Source: Albidovulum denitrificans (GTDB taxonomy: Bacteria; Pseudomonadota; Alphaproteobacteria; Rhodobacterales; Rhodobacteraceae). Taken from it: DNA of 64,000 nucleotides. Under the pieces are notes generated by a model. The model made no database searches. It worked only from the letters and a program-made list of their open reading frames with translations, and was not told where the DNA came from. The position numbers and the translations under genes are program-made. The stretch spans positions 41,072 to 105,071 of the forward strand of contig NZ_PVEP01000012.1 of the NCBI RefSeq assembly GCF_002973535.1. Direction: 5' to 3'. Shown piece after piece: positions 42,856 through 52,565 of the stretch (its first letter is position 1; the number at the start of each line of letters is the position of its first letter).

Positions 42856-43729
42856 CGCGGCTGTCCCCATCGCGCGCCCCGCGACGGCGCTGGCGCGGCT
42901 GATGCGGCGCAAGCTGGCGCTTATCGGCCTCGCGATCATCCTGATCGTCACGCTTGGCGCGGTTTTCGCACCCTGGATCGCCCCCTATTCGCCCGACGAA
43001 CAGCTTTTCGACGGGCTGACGATCGAAGGCGCCCCCCTTGCGCCGAATGGCAGCTTCCTGTTCGGGACCGACCTTCTGGGCCGCGATCTTCTCAGCCGTA
43101 TCCTGTACGGCGCGCGCACCTCGCTTATCATCGGGGTGGTGGCCAATGGTGCGGCGCTCATCATCGGCACGGTGATCGGGGTCACGGCGGGGTTTTTCCG
43201 GGGCTGGGTCGGCGCAATCCTGATGCGCTTTACCGACCTGATGATGGCCTTCCCGGCGCTTCTGCTGGCGATCTGCCTTGCCGCGATCTTCACGCCCTCG
43301 CTCTGGATCGTGGCCATGGTGATCGCGCTGGTGAACTGGGTCCAGACCGCGCGGGTGATCTTTACCGAAACCACGGCGCTGTCCGAGCGGGAGTTCATCG
43401 CCGCCGAACGCAGCCTTGGCGCCTCGACCCCGCGTATCCTCTTCCGTCATATCCTGCCGCATCTGGTGCCGATGATCATCGTCTGGGGGACACTCGGGAT
43501 TTCGACCACCGTGCTGCTTGAGGCGACGCTCAGCTATCTTGGCGTGGGCGTGCAGCCGCCGACCCCAAGCTGGGGCAACATCATCTTCGAGAACCAGACC
43601 TATTTTCAGGCCGCGCCCTGGCTGGTCTTCATCCCCGGCGCGGCGATCCTGCTGCTGGCGCTGGCCTTCAACCTTGTGGGTGACGCGCTGCGCGACGTGC
43701 TGGACCCGACGCAGCGGGGGGCAGAGTGA
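42848..43729 (+). CDS. Oligopeptide/nickel-type ABC transporter permease (DppC type), first set
   Basis: A 293-residue membrane protein of the OppC/DppC class with about six helices. Typical blocks are FGTDLLGRDLLSRILYGAR, the EAA loop EREFIAAERSLGASTPRILF and ATLSYLGVGVQPPTPSWGN. ATG 42848 overlaps the amiR stop by 8 bp. It pairs with the next gene to form a channel for peptides or amide compounds. Confidence 0.9.
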   Translation: MTDAAVPIARPATALARLMRRKLALIGLAIILIVTLGAVFAPWIAPYSPDEQLFDGLTIEGAPLAPNGSFLFGTDLLGRDLLSRILYGARTSLIIGVVANGAALIIGTVIGVTAGFFRGWVGAILMRFTDLMMAFPALLLAICLAAIFTPSLWIVAMVIALVNWVQTARVIFTETTALSEREFIAAERSLGASTPRILFRHILPHLVPMIIVWGTLGISTTVLLEATLSYLGVGVQPPTPSWGNIIFENQTYFQAAPWLVFIPGAAILLLALAFNLVGDALRDVLDPTQRGAE

Positions 43730-44649
43730 TGGTCGCCTACCTGATCCGCCGTCTTGTCGCCGCCTTCCTGATCCTTCTCGGCGTCGCCGCGATCACCTTC
43801 TTCCTGCTCTACGTCCTGCCTGCCGACCCGGTGCGCCAGATCGCGGGCCGGTCGGCCACCGCCCAGACGGTCGAGAACATCCGCCATCAGCTTGGCCTCG
43901 ACCAGCCGTTCCTGGTGCAGTTCGGCCGCTATCTGGCGGGCCTGACACAGGGCGATCTTGGTCATTCCTACCTGCAAAAAACCGATGTCGGGACGCTGAT
44001 CGGGGCGCGGCTGCCGGCCTCTCTTCTCCTGATGGCGGGCGGCATCTTCTGCGAACTGGTGATCGGGCTGACGCTGGGTGTCATCGCCGCGCTGCGCCGG
44101 GGGTCGGCGCTTGATCAGGGGCTGATGGTGGGCAGTTTCGTCGCCGTCTCGGCCCCGCAATTCGTCGTCGGTCTGCTGTTGCTTTACATCTTCGCCGTCA
44201 AGCTCGACTGGTTCCCGATCTCGGGCTATGGCAGCTTTTCCAACCTCGTCCTGCCGTCGGTCACGCTCGGCATTCTCGGATCGGGCTGGTACAGCCGGAT
44301 GATGCGTTCGTCGATGATCGACGTCCTGCGCGCCGACTATATCCGCACCGCCCGCGCCAAGGGCCTTGGCCGCGCCCGCGTCGTGCTGCGCCATGCCCTG
44401 CCGAACGCGATCCTGCCCATCATCGCGATGATCGGGATCGACATCGGCATCTTCATGGGCGGCATCGTCGTGGTGGAAAGCGTCTTTGGCTGGCCCGGCA
44501 TCGGCCAACTGGCCTGGCAGGCGATCCAGCGCGTCGACATCCCGATCATCATGGGCGTCACTCTTGTTTCCGCCACCGCGATCGTGCTGGGCAACCTTCT
44601 GGCCGACCTCATCACCCCGTTCATCGACCCACGCATCCGCTTGCGATGA
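43726..44649 (+). CDS. Oligopeptide/nickel-type ABC transporter permease (DppB type), first set
   Basis: A 307-residue membrane protein of the OppB/DppB class with the N-terminal RRLVAAFLILLGVAAITFFL helix, VRQIAGRSATAQTVENIRHQ and the EAA loop RADYIRTARAKGLGRARVVL. The frame opens with GTG at 43726 overlapping the previous stop; the next codon (43729) is an ATG and may be the true start. Confidence 0.9.
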   Translation: MMVAYLIRRLVAAFLILLGVAAITFFLLYVLPADPVRQIAGRSATAQTVENIRHQLGLDQPFLVQFGRYLAGLTQGDLGHSYLQKTDVGTLIGARLPASLLLMAGGIFCELVIGLTLGVIAALRRGSALDQGLMVGSFVAVSAPQFVVGLLLLYIFAVKLDWFPISGYGSFSNLVLPSVTLGILGSGWYSRMMRSSMIDVLRADYIRTARAKGLGRARVVLRHALPNAILPIIAMIGIDIGIFMGGIVVVESVFGWPGIGQLAWQAIQRVDIPIIMGVTLVSATAIVLGNLLADLITPFIDPRIRLR

Positions 44650-44697
44650 ACCCCGCCACCACAAACCAACAAGAACCGAACCAACAGGAGAGAGAAC

Positions 44698-46317
44698 ATG
44701 AAGAAATGGCTTGCCGGCACCGCGATTGCCCTGACGCTCGCGCTTCCCGCCGTCGCGCAGGATGACACCCTCGACCCGAACGCCAGACCGGGCGGCGGGA
44801 TCATCATCACCTACAAGGACGATGTTGCCACGCTTGACCCCGCCATCGGCTACGACTGGCAGAACTGGTCGATGATCAAGTCGCTTTTCGACGGGCTGAT
44901 GGACTATGCCCCCGGCACGACCGAACTGCGCCCCGGTCTGGCGGAAAGCTATGACCTGTCCGAAGACGGGCTGACCTACACCTTCCATCTGCGCCAGGGC
45001 GTCAAATTCCACAACGGACGCGAGATGACGGCAGATGACGTCAAATATTCGCTCGACCGGGTGACCGATCCCGCGACGCAATCGCCGGGCGCGGGGTTCT
45101 TCGGCTCCATCCTCGGCTATGACGCGGCTGCCGACGGCTCCGCCAAGGGGCTTGAGGGCGTGAAGGTCATCGACCCGGCGACGGTGCAGATCACCCTGTC
45201 GCGCCCCGACGCGACCTTCCTTCACGTCATGGCACTGAACTTCGCCTCGGTCGTGCCGCAAGAGGCGGTCGATGCCGCGGGCGGCGATTTCGGCAAGCAG
45301 CCCGTCGGGACCGGCGCCTTCAAGCTGGCCGACTGGACCATCGGGCAAAAGCTGGTCTTCGAGAAGAACGCCGATTACTGGCGCGAAGGCATCCCCTATC
45401 TCGACACCGTGACCTTCGAGGTCGGGCAAGAGCCGATCGTGGCGCTGCTGCGTCTCCAGAAGGGGGAGGTGGACGTCCCCGGCGACGGCATTCCGCCCGC
45501 GAAGTTCACCGAGGTGATGGGCGACCCGGCGCAGGCCGCGCGGGTCGTGGAAGGCGGCCAGCTTCACACCGGCTACATCACGCTGAACGTGACGACCCCG
45601 CCGCTCGACAAGCTTGAGGTGCGTCAGGCGATCAACATGGCGATCAACAAGGACCGCATCGTCCAGATCATCAACGGCCGCGCCAAGCCCGCGAACCAGC
45701 CGCTGCCACCGTCGATGCCGGGCTATTCGACCGATTACAAGGGCTACGCCTATGATGTCGAAGGCGCGAAGAAACTGCTGGCGGATGCGGGCCTCGCCGA
45801 CGGGTTCGAGACCGAGCTTTACGTCATGAACACCGACCCGAACCCGCGCATCGCCCAGGCGATCCAGCAGGACCTGTCGGAAATCGGCATCAAGGCGTCG
45901 ATCAAGTCGCTGGCCCAGGCCAATGTGATCGAGGCCGGCGGCGCCGGAACCGCGCCGATGATCTGGTCGGGCGGCATGGCCTGGATCGCGGACTTCCCCG
46001 ATCCGTCGAACTTCTACGGCCCGATCCTTGGCTGCGCGGGCGCGGTCGAGGGCGGCTGGAACTGGTCGAAATACTGCAATGAGGCGGTCGATGCCGACGC
46101 GGTCAAGGCCGACAGCTTCAATGACCCCGCCGATCCCGCGCGCCTCGCGCTGTGGTCCGAGGTCTACCAGAAGGTCATGGAGGATGCCCCCTGGGTCCCG
46201 GTCTTCAACGAGGAGCGCTATACGATGAAATCCGAACGCATGGGCGGTGCGGATAACCTTTACGTCGATCCCGTCTCCATCCCCGTCAACTACGACTACG
46301 TCTACGTCACCGAGTAA
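44698..46317 (+). CDS. ABC transporter substrate-binding protein (family 5), first set
   Basis: A 539-residue periplasmic protein with a signal peptide ending at AVAQ and family 5 blocks LRPGLAESYDLSEDGLTYTF and VKFHNGREMTADDVKYSLDR. A strong AGGAGAGAGAA ribosome site precedes the ATG. It binds the ligand for the DppBC-like permeases encoded upstream. The adjacent amidase suggests an amide-bearing ligand. It ends 4 bp before the amidase gene. Confidence 0.9.
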   Translation: MKKWLAGTAIALTLALPAVAQDDTLDPNARPGGGIIITYKDDVATLDPAIGYDWQNWSMIKSLFDGLMDYAPGTTELRPGLAESYDLSEDGLTYTFHLRQGVKFHNGREMTADDVKYSLDRVTDPATQSPGAGFFGSILGYDAAADGSAKGLEGVKVIDPATVQITLSRPDATFLHVMALNFASVVPQEAVDAAGGDFGKQPVGTGAFKLADWTIGQKLVFEKNADYWREGIPYLDTVTFEVGQEPIVALLRLQKGEVDVPGDGIPPAKFTEVMGDPAQAARVVEGGQLHTGYITLNVTTPPLDKLEVRQAINMAINKDRIVQIINGRAKPANQPLPPSMPGYSTDYKGYAYDVEGAKKLLADAGLADGFETELYVMNTDPNPRIAQAIQQDLSEIGIKASIKSLAQANVIEAGGAGTAPMIWSGGMAWIADFPDPSNFYGPILGCAGAVEGGWNWSKYCNEAVDADAVKADSFNDPADPARLALWSEVYQKVMEDAPWVPVFNEERYTMKSERMGGADNLYVDPVSIPVNYDYVYVTE

Positions 46318-46321
46318 GACC

Positions 46322-47281
46322 ATGTGCAAGGCCTGCAACTACACGATCCACGCGGCGCAACACCATTTCGGCTGGGACAATTCCATCGCCCCGGTCGAAA
46401 GGGTCGCGCCAGGATCGACGATCCTTTTCAACTGTCATGACAGCTCTGCGGGCCAGCTTGGCCCGCGGTCCACGGTCGCCGATGTCACCGCGCTCGACTT
46501 CGGCAAGATCAACCCGGTCTCCGGCCCGATCTGGATCGAGGGGGCCGAACCCGGCGACGCGGTGAAGGTCACCTTCGAAAGCTTCGCCCCGCAGGCGCGC
46601 GACGGGCGAGGCTGGGGCTGGACGGCGAATATTCCGGGCTTCGGCCTGCTTGCCGACCAGTTCACCGAAGCGGCGCTGATCACCTGGTCCTTCGATCCCG
46701 GCACGATGGCGCCCGCCATGTGGTCGAAGGAGGGGCGCGTGCCGCTGAAGCCCTTCACCGGGACGATCGGCAATGCGCTGGCCGAACCGGGCGCACATTC
46801 CATCGTGCCGCCGCGCCGTGTCGGGGGCAACATGGACATCCGCGACCTCGCCGCCGGCGCAACGCTCTGGCTGCCGGTAGAGGTGGCGGGCGCGCTCTTC
46901 TCCGTCGGCGACACCCATGCGGCGCAGGGCGATGGCGAGGTTTGCGGAACCGCCATCGAAAGCCCGATGGACGTGGTGCTGACGCTTGACCTTGTGAAGG
47001 GCGCGAACCTGCCCCGGCCCCGGTTCGAAACCCCCGGCCCGGTCACCACGCACCTTGATGCCAAGGGCTATGAGGTGACGACGGGTATCGGGCCGGACCT
47101 GATGTCGGCGGCTCGCGACGCGGTGGCCTATATGGTCGATCACCTTTGCGCCACGCGCGGCATGACGGCGGTCGATGCCTATATGCTCGTCTCCACCTGT
47201 GGCGATCTTCGCATCTCGGAAATCGTCGACATGCCGAACTGGGTGGTCAGCTTCTATTTCCCGCGCGTCGTCTTCGAATGA
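46322..47281 (+). CDS. Acetamidase/formamidase family amidohydrolase
   Basis: A 319-residue protein of the FmdA/AmdA family with HFGWDNSIAPVERVAPGSTI, GPIWIEGAEPGDAVKVTFE, SVGDTHAAQGDGEVCGTAIE and the C-terminal TCGDLRISEIVDMPNWVVS. These zinc-containing enzymes release ammonia from short amides such as formamide or acetamide in the cytoplasm. It is encoded between binding-protein and ATPase genes of an ABC importer controlled by AmiC/AmiR, so it probably acts on the imported amide. The stop overlaps the next start. Confidence 0.9.
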   Translation: MCKACNYTIHAAQHHFGWDNSIAPVERVAPGSTILFNCHDSSAGQLGPRSTVADVTALDFGKINPVSGPIWIEGAEPGDAVKVTFESFAPQARDGRGWGWTANIPGFGLLADQFTEAALITWSFDPGTMAPAMWSKEGRVPLKPFTGTIGNALAEPGAHSIVPPRRVGGNMDIRDLAAGATLWLPVEVAGALFSVGDTHAAQGDGEVCGTAIESPMDVVLTLDLVKGANLPRPRFETPGPVTTHLDAKGYEVTTGIGPDLMSAARDAVAYMVDHLCATRGMTAVDAYMLVSTCGDLRISEIVDMPNWVVSFYFPRVVFE

Positions 47282-49092
47282 GCGCTGCGGAGGATATACC
47301 GCCGGGGGCGGCCACCGCCCCTGACACCCCGGTCCTGTCGGTCGAGGGGCTGACCGTCTCGGTCCGCGCGAACGGCGCCGAACGACCGTTGGTGGAGGAC
47401 CTGTCCTTCACCCTCAGGCGGGGCGAAACGCTGGCCATCGCGGGCGAAAGCGGGTCGGGCAAGTCGATCACCTCGCTGGCCATCATGGGCCTGTTGCCGC
47501 CGCCCGCCGTGCGCGCTTCGGCCGGGCGGGTGATCTTCGGGTCAAGCGACCTGCTCGCCCTTGGCGAGGCCGGGATGCGCCGCATCCGGGGCGACCGGAT
47601 CGCGATGATCTTTCAGGAGCCGATGACCTCGCTGAACCCGGTGATGACCATCGGCGCGCAACTGGTCGAGGCGCTGCGCGAACATGAGGCGATATCAAGG
47701 GCCGAGGCGCGGGCGCAGGCGCTTGCCGCGCTGAAATCGGTCCGCATCGCCCAGCCGGAGCGGCGGCTTGACCAGTATCCGCACGAACTTTCCGGCGGCA
47801 TGCGCCAGCGGGTTATGATCGCCATGGCGCTGGCGCTGAAACCCGACGTGCTGATCGCGGACGAACCCACGACCGCGCTTGACGTGACCGTGCAGCGCGA
47901 GGTGCTGGACCTTTTGCGCGATCTGCAACGCGACATGGGGACGGCGATCATCCTCATCACGCATGACATGGGCGTCGTGGCCGAAATGGCCGAACGGGTC
48001 ATCGTGATGCGCAACGGCCGGATGGTCGAACAGGGCGCCGTCAGCCAGATCTTCGGCACCCCGCAAGAGGCCTATACGCAGGAACTTCTGGCCGCGGTGC
48101 CGCGCATGGGCGACGGCGCGACACGGCCCGGCCAACCCGCGTCAGACACCACCCCGCCCCCGGTCGCGCGTCTGGACCGGGTCGATGTGCGCTTTGACAT
48201 CAGGGGCGGGCTTCTGGGCCGCGTTACCCACCGCGTCCATGCCGTCGAACATGTCAGCTTCGACATTCGCGCGGGCGAAACCTTCGCGCTTGTCGGCGAA
48301 TCCGGTTGCGGCAAGTCCACCATCGCCCGCGCCATCGCGGGGCTTGTGCCGCATGAGGGTCATCTGGAAGTCGCGGGCCGGGTGCTGAAAGGGCTGGATG
48401 CCGCCGGGCGCAAGGCGATCCGGCGCGATGTCCAGATGGTGTTTCAGGACCCGATGGCAGCGCTTGACCCGCGGATGCGGGTCGGCGCGGCGGTGGCCGA
48501 ACCGCTGGTGATCCACGGCATCGGCACCGAAGACGAACGCCGCGCCCGCGCCGCCGATCTGTTCGCCCGCGTCGGCCTGCCGCCGGAGGCGGTGGAGCGT
48601 TACCCGCACGAGTTTTCCGGCGGCCAGCGGCAACGGATCTGCATCGCCCGCGCGCTGGCGCTGAATCCCAAGCTCATCATCTGCGACGAAAGCACCTCGG
48701 CGCTGGATGTGTCGGTGCAGGCACGGGTCCTCGACCTGCTCGAAGCGCTGAAGCGCGAATTCGGCATCGCCTATCTCTTCATCAGTCACGACATGGCGGT
48801 GGTGGAAAACATCGCCGACCGCCTGGCCGTGATGTATCTTGGCCAGATCGTCGAGATGGGCAGCCGTGCCCAGATCTTCGGCAACCCCCAGCATCCCTAT
48901 ACCCGCCGCCTGATCGAGGCGGTTCCGGTCCCGGACCCCGGCCATGTCCGCGCCCCCGCCCCCCGCCTGTCCGGCGAGGTGCCAAGCCCGATCCACCCCG
49001 TCGGCAGCGGCCCCCGTCGCCTTGACCTTTGCGACATCGGCGGTGGGCATCTGGTGGCCGGGGACAGGGCGGCCAAGGAGGCCGCGGCATGA
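47278..49092 (+). CDS. Fused double ABC ATPase (DppD-DppF type), first set
   Basis: The 604-residue protein joins two complete OppD/OppF-like ATPases. The first half has [25 protein letters not shown] and [12 protein letters not shown]; the second has [26 protein letters not shown] and [12 protein letters not shown], where the Walker B proline is replaced by Ser. A C-terminal oligopeptide-transporter extension follows ([18 protein letters not shown]). Such DF fusions are common in this importer class. The ATG overlaps the amidase stop. Confidence 0.92.
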   Translation: MSAAEDIPPGAATAPDTPVLSVEGLTVSVRANGAERPLVEDLSFTLRRGETLAIAGESGSGKSITSLAIMGLLPPPAVRASAGRVIFGSSDLLALGEAGMRRIRGDRIAMIFQEPMTSLNPVMTIGAQLVEALREHEAISRAEARAQALAALKSVRIAQPERRLDQYPHELSGGMRQRVMIAMALALKPDVLIADEPTTALDVTVQREVLDLLRDLQRDMGTAIILITHDMGVVAEMAERVIVMRNGRMVEQGAVSQIFGTPQEAYTQELLAAVPRMGDGATRPGQPASDTTPPPVARLDRVDVRFDIRGGLLGRVTHRVHAVEHVSFDIRAGETFALVGESGCGKSTIARAIAGLVPHEGHLEVAGRVLKGLDAAGRKAIRRDVQMVFQDPMAALDPRMRVGAAVAEPLVIHGIGTEDERRARAADLFARVGLPPEAVERYPHEFSGGQRQRICIARALALNPKLIICDESTSALDVSVQARVLDLLEALKREFGIAYLFISHDMAVVENIADRLAVMYLGQIVEMGSRAQIFGNPQHPYTRRLIEAVPVPDPGHVRAPAPRLSGEVPSPIHPVGSGPRRLDLCDIGGGHLVAGDRAAKEAAA

Positions 49093-49135
49093 CAGGGCGA
49101 AGCCTTCCAGCCTCTGACCCGACGGGAGCGTTCTG

Positions 49136-50074
49136 ATGCGCCGTTACCGTTTCGTCCTCTTCCGCCCGTTTCAGTTCATCCCGGTCCTGTTCGGCATCTC
49201 GATCATCACCTTCATCCTCGTCCGGCTGATCCCCGGCGATCCCGCCCGCATCCTGCTGGGTACGCGCGCGACCCCGACCGCCATCGCCAACATCCGCGCC
49301 CAGTACGGCCTCGATGAGCCGATGTGGGTGCAGTACCTCTATTTCCTGAAGAACCTCGCCGCGGGCGAGATGGGCAAGTCGACGCTGTACAAGATCGACA
49401 CGCTGAAACTGATCGTCACGCGGATCGAACCGACGCTGGCGCTGGTGGTCGCGGGGGTGGTGCTGGCGCTGGTGATCGCAGTTCCCTTCGCCGCGATTTC
49501 GGCGCGGCGGCAGGGGACGGCGGCGGATCACGCGATCCGCATCGTCTCAACCGCCGGGATCGGCTTTCCCTCCTTCTGGCTGGGGGCGATGCTGATCATC
49601 CTCTTCGCCGTGCGGCTCGACTGGCTGCCGGTCTCGGGCTATGGCAACAGCCTTGGCGACAAGCTTTTGCACCTGATCCTGCCCGGCCTGACCATTGCGC
49701 TTTCTCTCTCGGCGGTGATCGCCCGGTCGCTGCGCGCCGGGATGATCGCGGGGCTGTCCTCTGACGTGGCGGTGGCGGCGCGGGCGCGCGGGATGCCCGA
49801 AAGCGTGGTCTTCTGGCGCCATGTCGTGCCAAACGCGCTGGTGCCGACGGTGAACCTTCTGGCGGTCAATATCGGCTGGCTGATCGGCGGCACGGTCGTG
49901 GTCGAAAGCGTCTTCGCGGTGCCGGGTCTGGGGCAGCTTATGGTCCGGGGCATCTTCAGCCGCGACTACATGGTGGTGCAGGGCGTGGCGCTGACCTTCG
50001 CGGTGGCGACGGTCCTTATCAACTTCCTCGCCGATATCGTCACCGTCGCGCTGGACCCGAGGGTGGAGCTATGA
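49136..50074 (+). CDS. Oligopeptide/nickel-type ABC transporter permease (DppB type), second set
   Basis: A 312-residue membrane protein of the DppB class, distinct from the one at 43726: IIPVLFGIS-type N-terminus (FQFIPVLFGISIITFILVRL), PGDPARILLGTRATPTAI and the EAA-like loop VAVAARARGMPESVVFWRH. It starts 43 bp after the first fused ATPase and opens a second full importer set. The stop overlaps the next gene. Confidence 0.9.
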   Translation: MRRYRFVLFRPFQFIPVLFGISIITFILVRLIPGDPARILLGTRATPTAIANIRAQYGLDEPMWVQYLYFLKNLAAGEMGKSTLYKIDTLKLIVTRIEPTLALVVAGVVLALVIAVPFAAISARRQGTAADHAIRIVSTAGIGFPSFWLGAMLIILFAVRLDWLPVSGYGNSLGDKLLHLILPGLTIALSLSAVIARSLRAGMIAGLSSDVAVAARARGMPESVVFWRHVVPNALVPTVNLLAVNIGWLIGGTVVVESVFAVPGLGQLMVRGIFSRDYMVVQGVALTFAVATVLINFLADIVTVALDPRVEL

Positions 50075-50913
50075 GCGCGATCCCCCTCTCCCCCCGCTGG
50101 AGCGCGCGGTTCGGGCGCCAGCCGATGCTGTTGACGGGGCTGGCGATCCTTGGCGCCTTCGTTGCGATGGCGCTTCTCGCCCCCCTCATCGCCCCCTATG
50201 ACCCGATCTATCAGGACGCCGCCGTCAAGCTGCAACCGCCCTCGCTCGCGCATCCGTTCGGCACCGACAATTTCGGCCGCGACGTGCTGTCCCGCGTGAT
50301 CTGGGGCGCGCGGATCGACCTTCAGATCGCGGTGATCGGGGTGATCTTTCCTTTCCTGATCGGTACCGCCATCGGCACCATGGCGGGCTTTTTCGGCGGC
50401 TGGGTCGATGCGCTGTTCATGCGCATCATCGACGTGGTTCTGGCCTTTCCCTTCCTCGTCCTGATGCTGTCGATCATCGCCATCCTCGGCCCCGGTCTGG
50501 GCAGTTTCTACATCGCCATGGCGCTGGTCGGCTGGGTCAGCTACGCGCGCCTGATCCGGGCGCAGATCCTTGTCCTGAAGACACAGGATTTCGCCGTCGC
50601 GGCCGCGAGCCTGGGCTTTTCGCGCCTGCGGATCATGTTCCGCCATCTGCTTCCGAATGCGCTGGCGGGCTCTCTCGTCTTTGTCATGTCGGACGCGGTG
50701 CTGGTCCTCCTGAACGGCGCCGCGATCAGCTATCTTGGACTTGGCGTGCAGCCCCCCGTCGCGGAGTGGGGCGTGATGGTTGCCGAGGCGCAGGGCTTTA
50801 TCACACAGGCCTGGTGGATCACGCTGTTCCCCGGCCTTGCCATCGTGACGCTGGCCTTCGGCTTTTCGCTGACCGGCGACGCGCTGGCCGACCTTCTGGG
50901 GGTGCATGAATGA
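50071..50913 (+). CDS. Oligopeptide/nickel-type ABC transporter permease (DppC type), second set
   Basis: A 280-residue membrane protein of the DppC class with FGTDNFGRDVLSRVIWGARI, the EAA loop DFAVAAASLGFSRLRIMFRH and SYLGLGVQPPVAEWGVMV. ATG 50071 overlaps the DppB-like stop and its own stop overlaps the second fused ATPase. It forms the channel with the 49136 product. Confidence 0.9.
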   Translation: MSAIPLSPRWSARFGRQPMLLTGLAILGAFVAMALLAPLIAPYDPIYQDAAVKLQPPSLAHPFGTDNFGRDVLSRVIWGARIDLQIAVIGVIFPFLIGTAIGTMAGFFGGWVDALFMRIIDVVLAFPFLVLMLSIIAILGPGLGSFYIAMALVGWVSYARLIRAQILVLKTQDFAVAAASLGFSRLRIMFRHLLPNALAGSLVFVMSDAVLVLLNGAAISYLGLGVQPPVAEWGVMVAEAQGFITQAWWITLFPGLAIVTLAFGFSLTGDALADLLGVHE

Positions 50914-52565
50914 CCGCGCATCTCGACATCGACGGGCTTTCGGTCACCTTCCGGGATCATGATGAGGAGCGGCCGCTGCTTGAAGACGTCTCGCTGTCGC
51001 TGACGCGCGGAGAGATCCTTGGGCTGGTGGGGGAAAGCGGGTCGGGCAAAAGCCTGCTGTGCCGCACGGTGATCGGCCTGATGCCCTCGCGCAAGCTCTA
51101 TGTCACCGGGGGCAGCGTCCGGCTTGACGGGACAGAGATCCTTGGCCGCGACATGGGCGCCATCCGGGGCCGACGGATCGGGATGATCTTTCAGAACCCG
51201 ACAAGCCATCTCGACCCCGTGATGACAATCGGCAACCAGATCCGCGAAGGGCTGAGCCGTCACAAGGGCCTTGACGATCGCACTGCGAAGGCCGAGGCGA
51301 TCGCCCTTCTCACGCAGGTCGGCTTCCCCGACCCGCCGCGTGCCTTCGCCTCCTACGCGCACCAGTTTTCCGGCGGCATGCGCCAGCGCGCGATGATCGC
51401 CGTTGCCCTTGCCTGCGACCCCGAAATCCTGATCGCGGATGAACCGACCACGGCGCTTGACGTGACGGTGCAGGCCCAGATCCTGCGCCTGTTGATGGAG
51501 CTGCGCGACCGGCGCGGGCTGTCGATCATCCTCATCACCCACGACCTTGGCGTCGTGGCCCAGACCTGCGACCGGATCGCGGTCATGCGTCACGGCAAGG
51601 TGGTGGAGACGGGTGAGAAACGCGCGCTGCTGGCCGATCCGCAGCATCCCTACACAAGCGAACTCATCGCCTCGCACCCTTCGATGCCGCATCCCGAGGA
51701 TACAGTCACCGCCCACCCGCATGACCGGAGCCCGGTTTTCGAGATCGACGATCTGGATGTCAGCTTTCCGGTCGGCGGCGGTTTCCTGACCGGAAAGCGC
51801 GAGGTCCGCGCGGTCAAGGGCGTCAGCCTGCGCATCTGGCCGGGGGAAACGGTGGGCATCGTCGGGGAAAGCGGATCAGGCAAAAGCACGCTTGCCCGCG
51901 CGATGCTGGGTCTGACGCGGGTCAGCGCGGGCGAGATCACCTTTGACGGCAAGGTGCTGACGAAAGAGCGGGACAAAACGCTCAGGGCCTTGCGCAGCGA
52001 TGCGGCGATGGTGTTTCAGGACCCGTTCAATTCGCTCAACCCGCGCCTGACCATCGGCCAGACCCTGGCCGAGGTCCTGAAGACGCAAGGCGAAACGCCG
52101 CCCGACCAGATCCCCGCACGGATCGGCGACCTCCTCGACCTCGTGGGGCTGGATCGCGGCTTTGCCAGACGCCGCCCCCGCAGCCTGTCGGGCGGGCAGT
52201 GCCAGCGGGCCGGGATCGCGCGGGCGCTGGCGGTCAATCCGCGCGTCATCATCGCCGACGAATGCGTCGCGGCGCTGGACGTGACGATCCAGGCGCAGAT
52301 CGTCGACCTGTTCCGCGACCTGACGGCGCGCACCGGGCTGACGCTGGTCTTCATCGCCCATGACCTCGCCATCGTCCGCAACCTCTGCGAGCGGGTGATC
52401 GTCATGCATCATGGCGAGGTCGTCGAGGACGGGCCGTCGGCCCGCGTCTTCCACCGGCCCGAACGCCCCTACACCGCCGCACTGATCGCGGCCATTCCCG
52501 ACATAAACCCGGATCGCCCCCTCAACGGCGGCCAACCCTTAACCCGACAGGAGTATGCGACATGA
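50910..52565 (+). CDS. Fused double ABC ATPase (DppD-DppF type), second set
   Basis: The 551-residue protein has two ATPase halves: first [37 protein letters not shown]; second [26 protein letters not shown] and [12 protein letters not shown], in which the usual Pro of the Walker B extension is Cys. It is shorter than the first fusion by about 50 residues. It energises the second permease pair. Its stop overlaps the start of the second binding protein (ATGA). Confidence 0.92.
   Translation: MTAHLDIDGLSVTFRDHDEERPLLEDVSLSLTRGEILGLVGESGSGKSLLCRTVIGLMPSRKLYVTGGSVRLDGTEILGRDMGAIRGRRIGMIFQNPTSHLDPVMTIGNQIREGLSRHKGLDDRTAKAEAIALLTQVGFPDPPRAFASYAHQFSGGMRQRAMIAVALACDPEILIADEPTTALDVTVQAQILRLLMELRDRRGLSIILITHDLGVVAQTCDRIAVMRHGKVVETGEKRALLADPQHPYTSELIASHPSMPHPEDTVTAHPHDRSPVFEIDDLDVSFPVGGGFLTGKREVRAVKGVSLRIWPGETVGIVGESGSGKSTLARAMLGLTRVSAGEITFDGKVLTKERDKTLRALRSDAAMVFQDPFNSLNPRLTIGQTLAEVLKTQGETPPDQIPARIGDLLDLVGLDRGFARRRPRSLSGGQCQRAGIARALAVNPRVIIADECVAALDVTIQAQIVDLFRDLTARTGLTLVFIAHDLAIVRNLCERVIVMHHGEVVEDGPSARVFHRPERPYTAALIAAIPDINPDRPLNGGQPLTRQEYAT

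Noticed and set aside
43606..46338. 910-codon minus-strand open frame opposite the first Dpp importer genes
   Set aside because: The plus strand encodes recognisable permease and binding-protein genes with ribosome sites and signal peptide. The minus frame shows no domain, so it is a codon-bias artefact.
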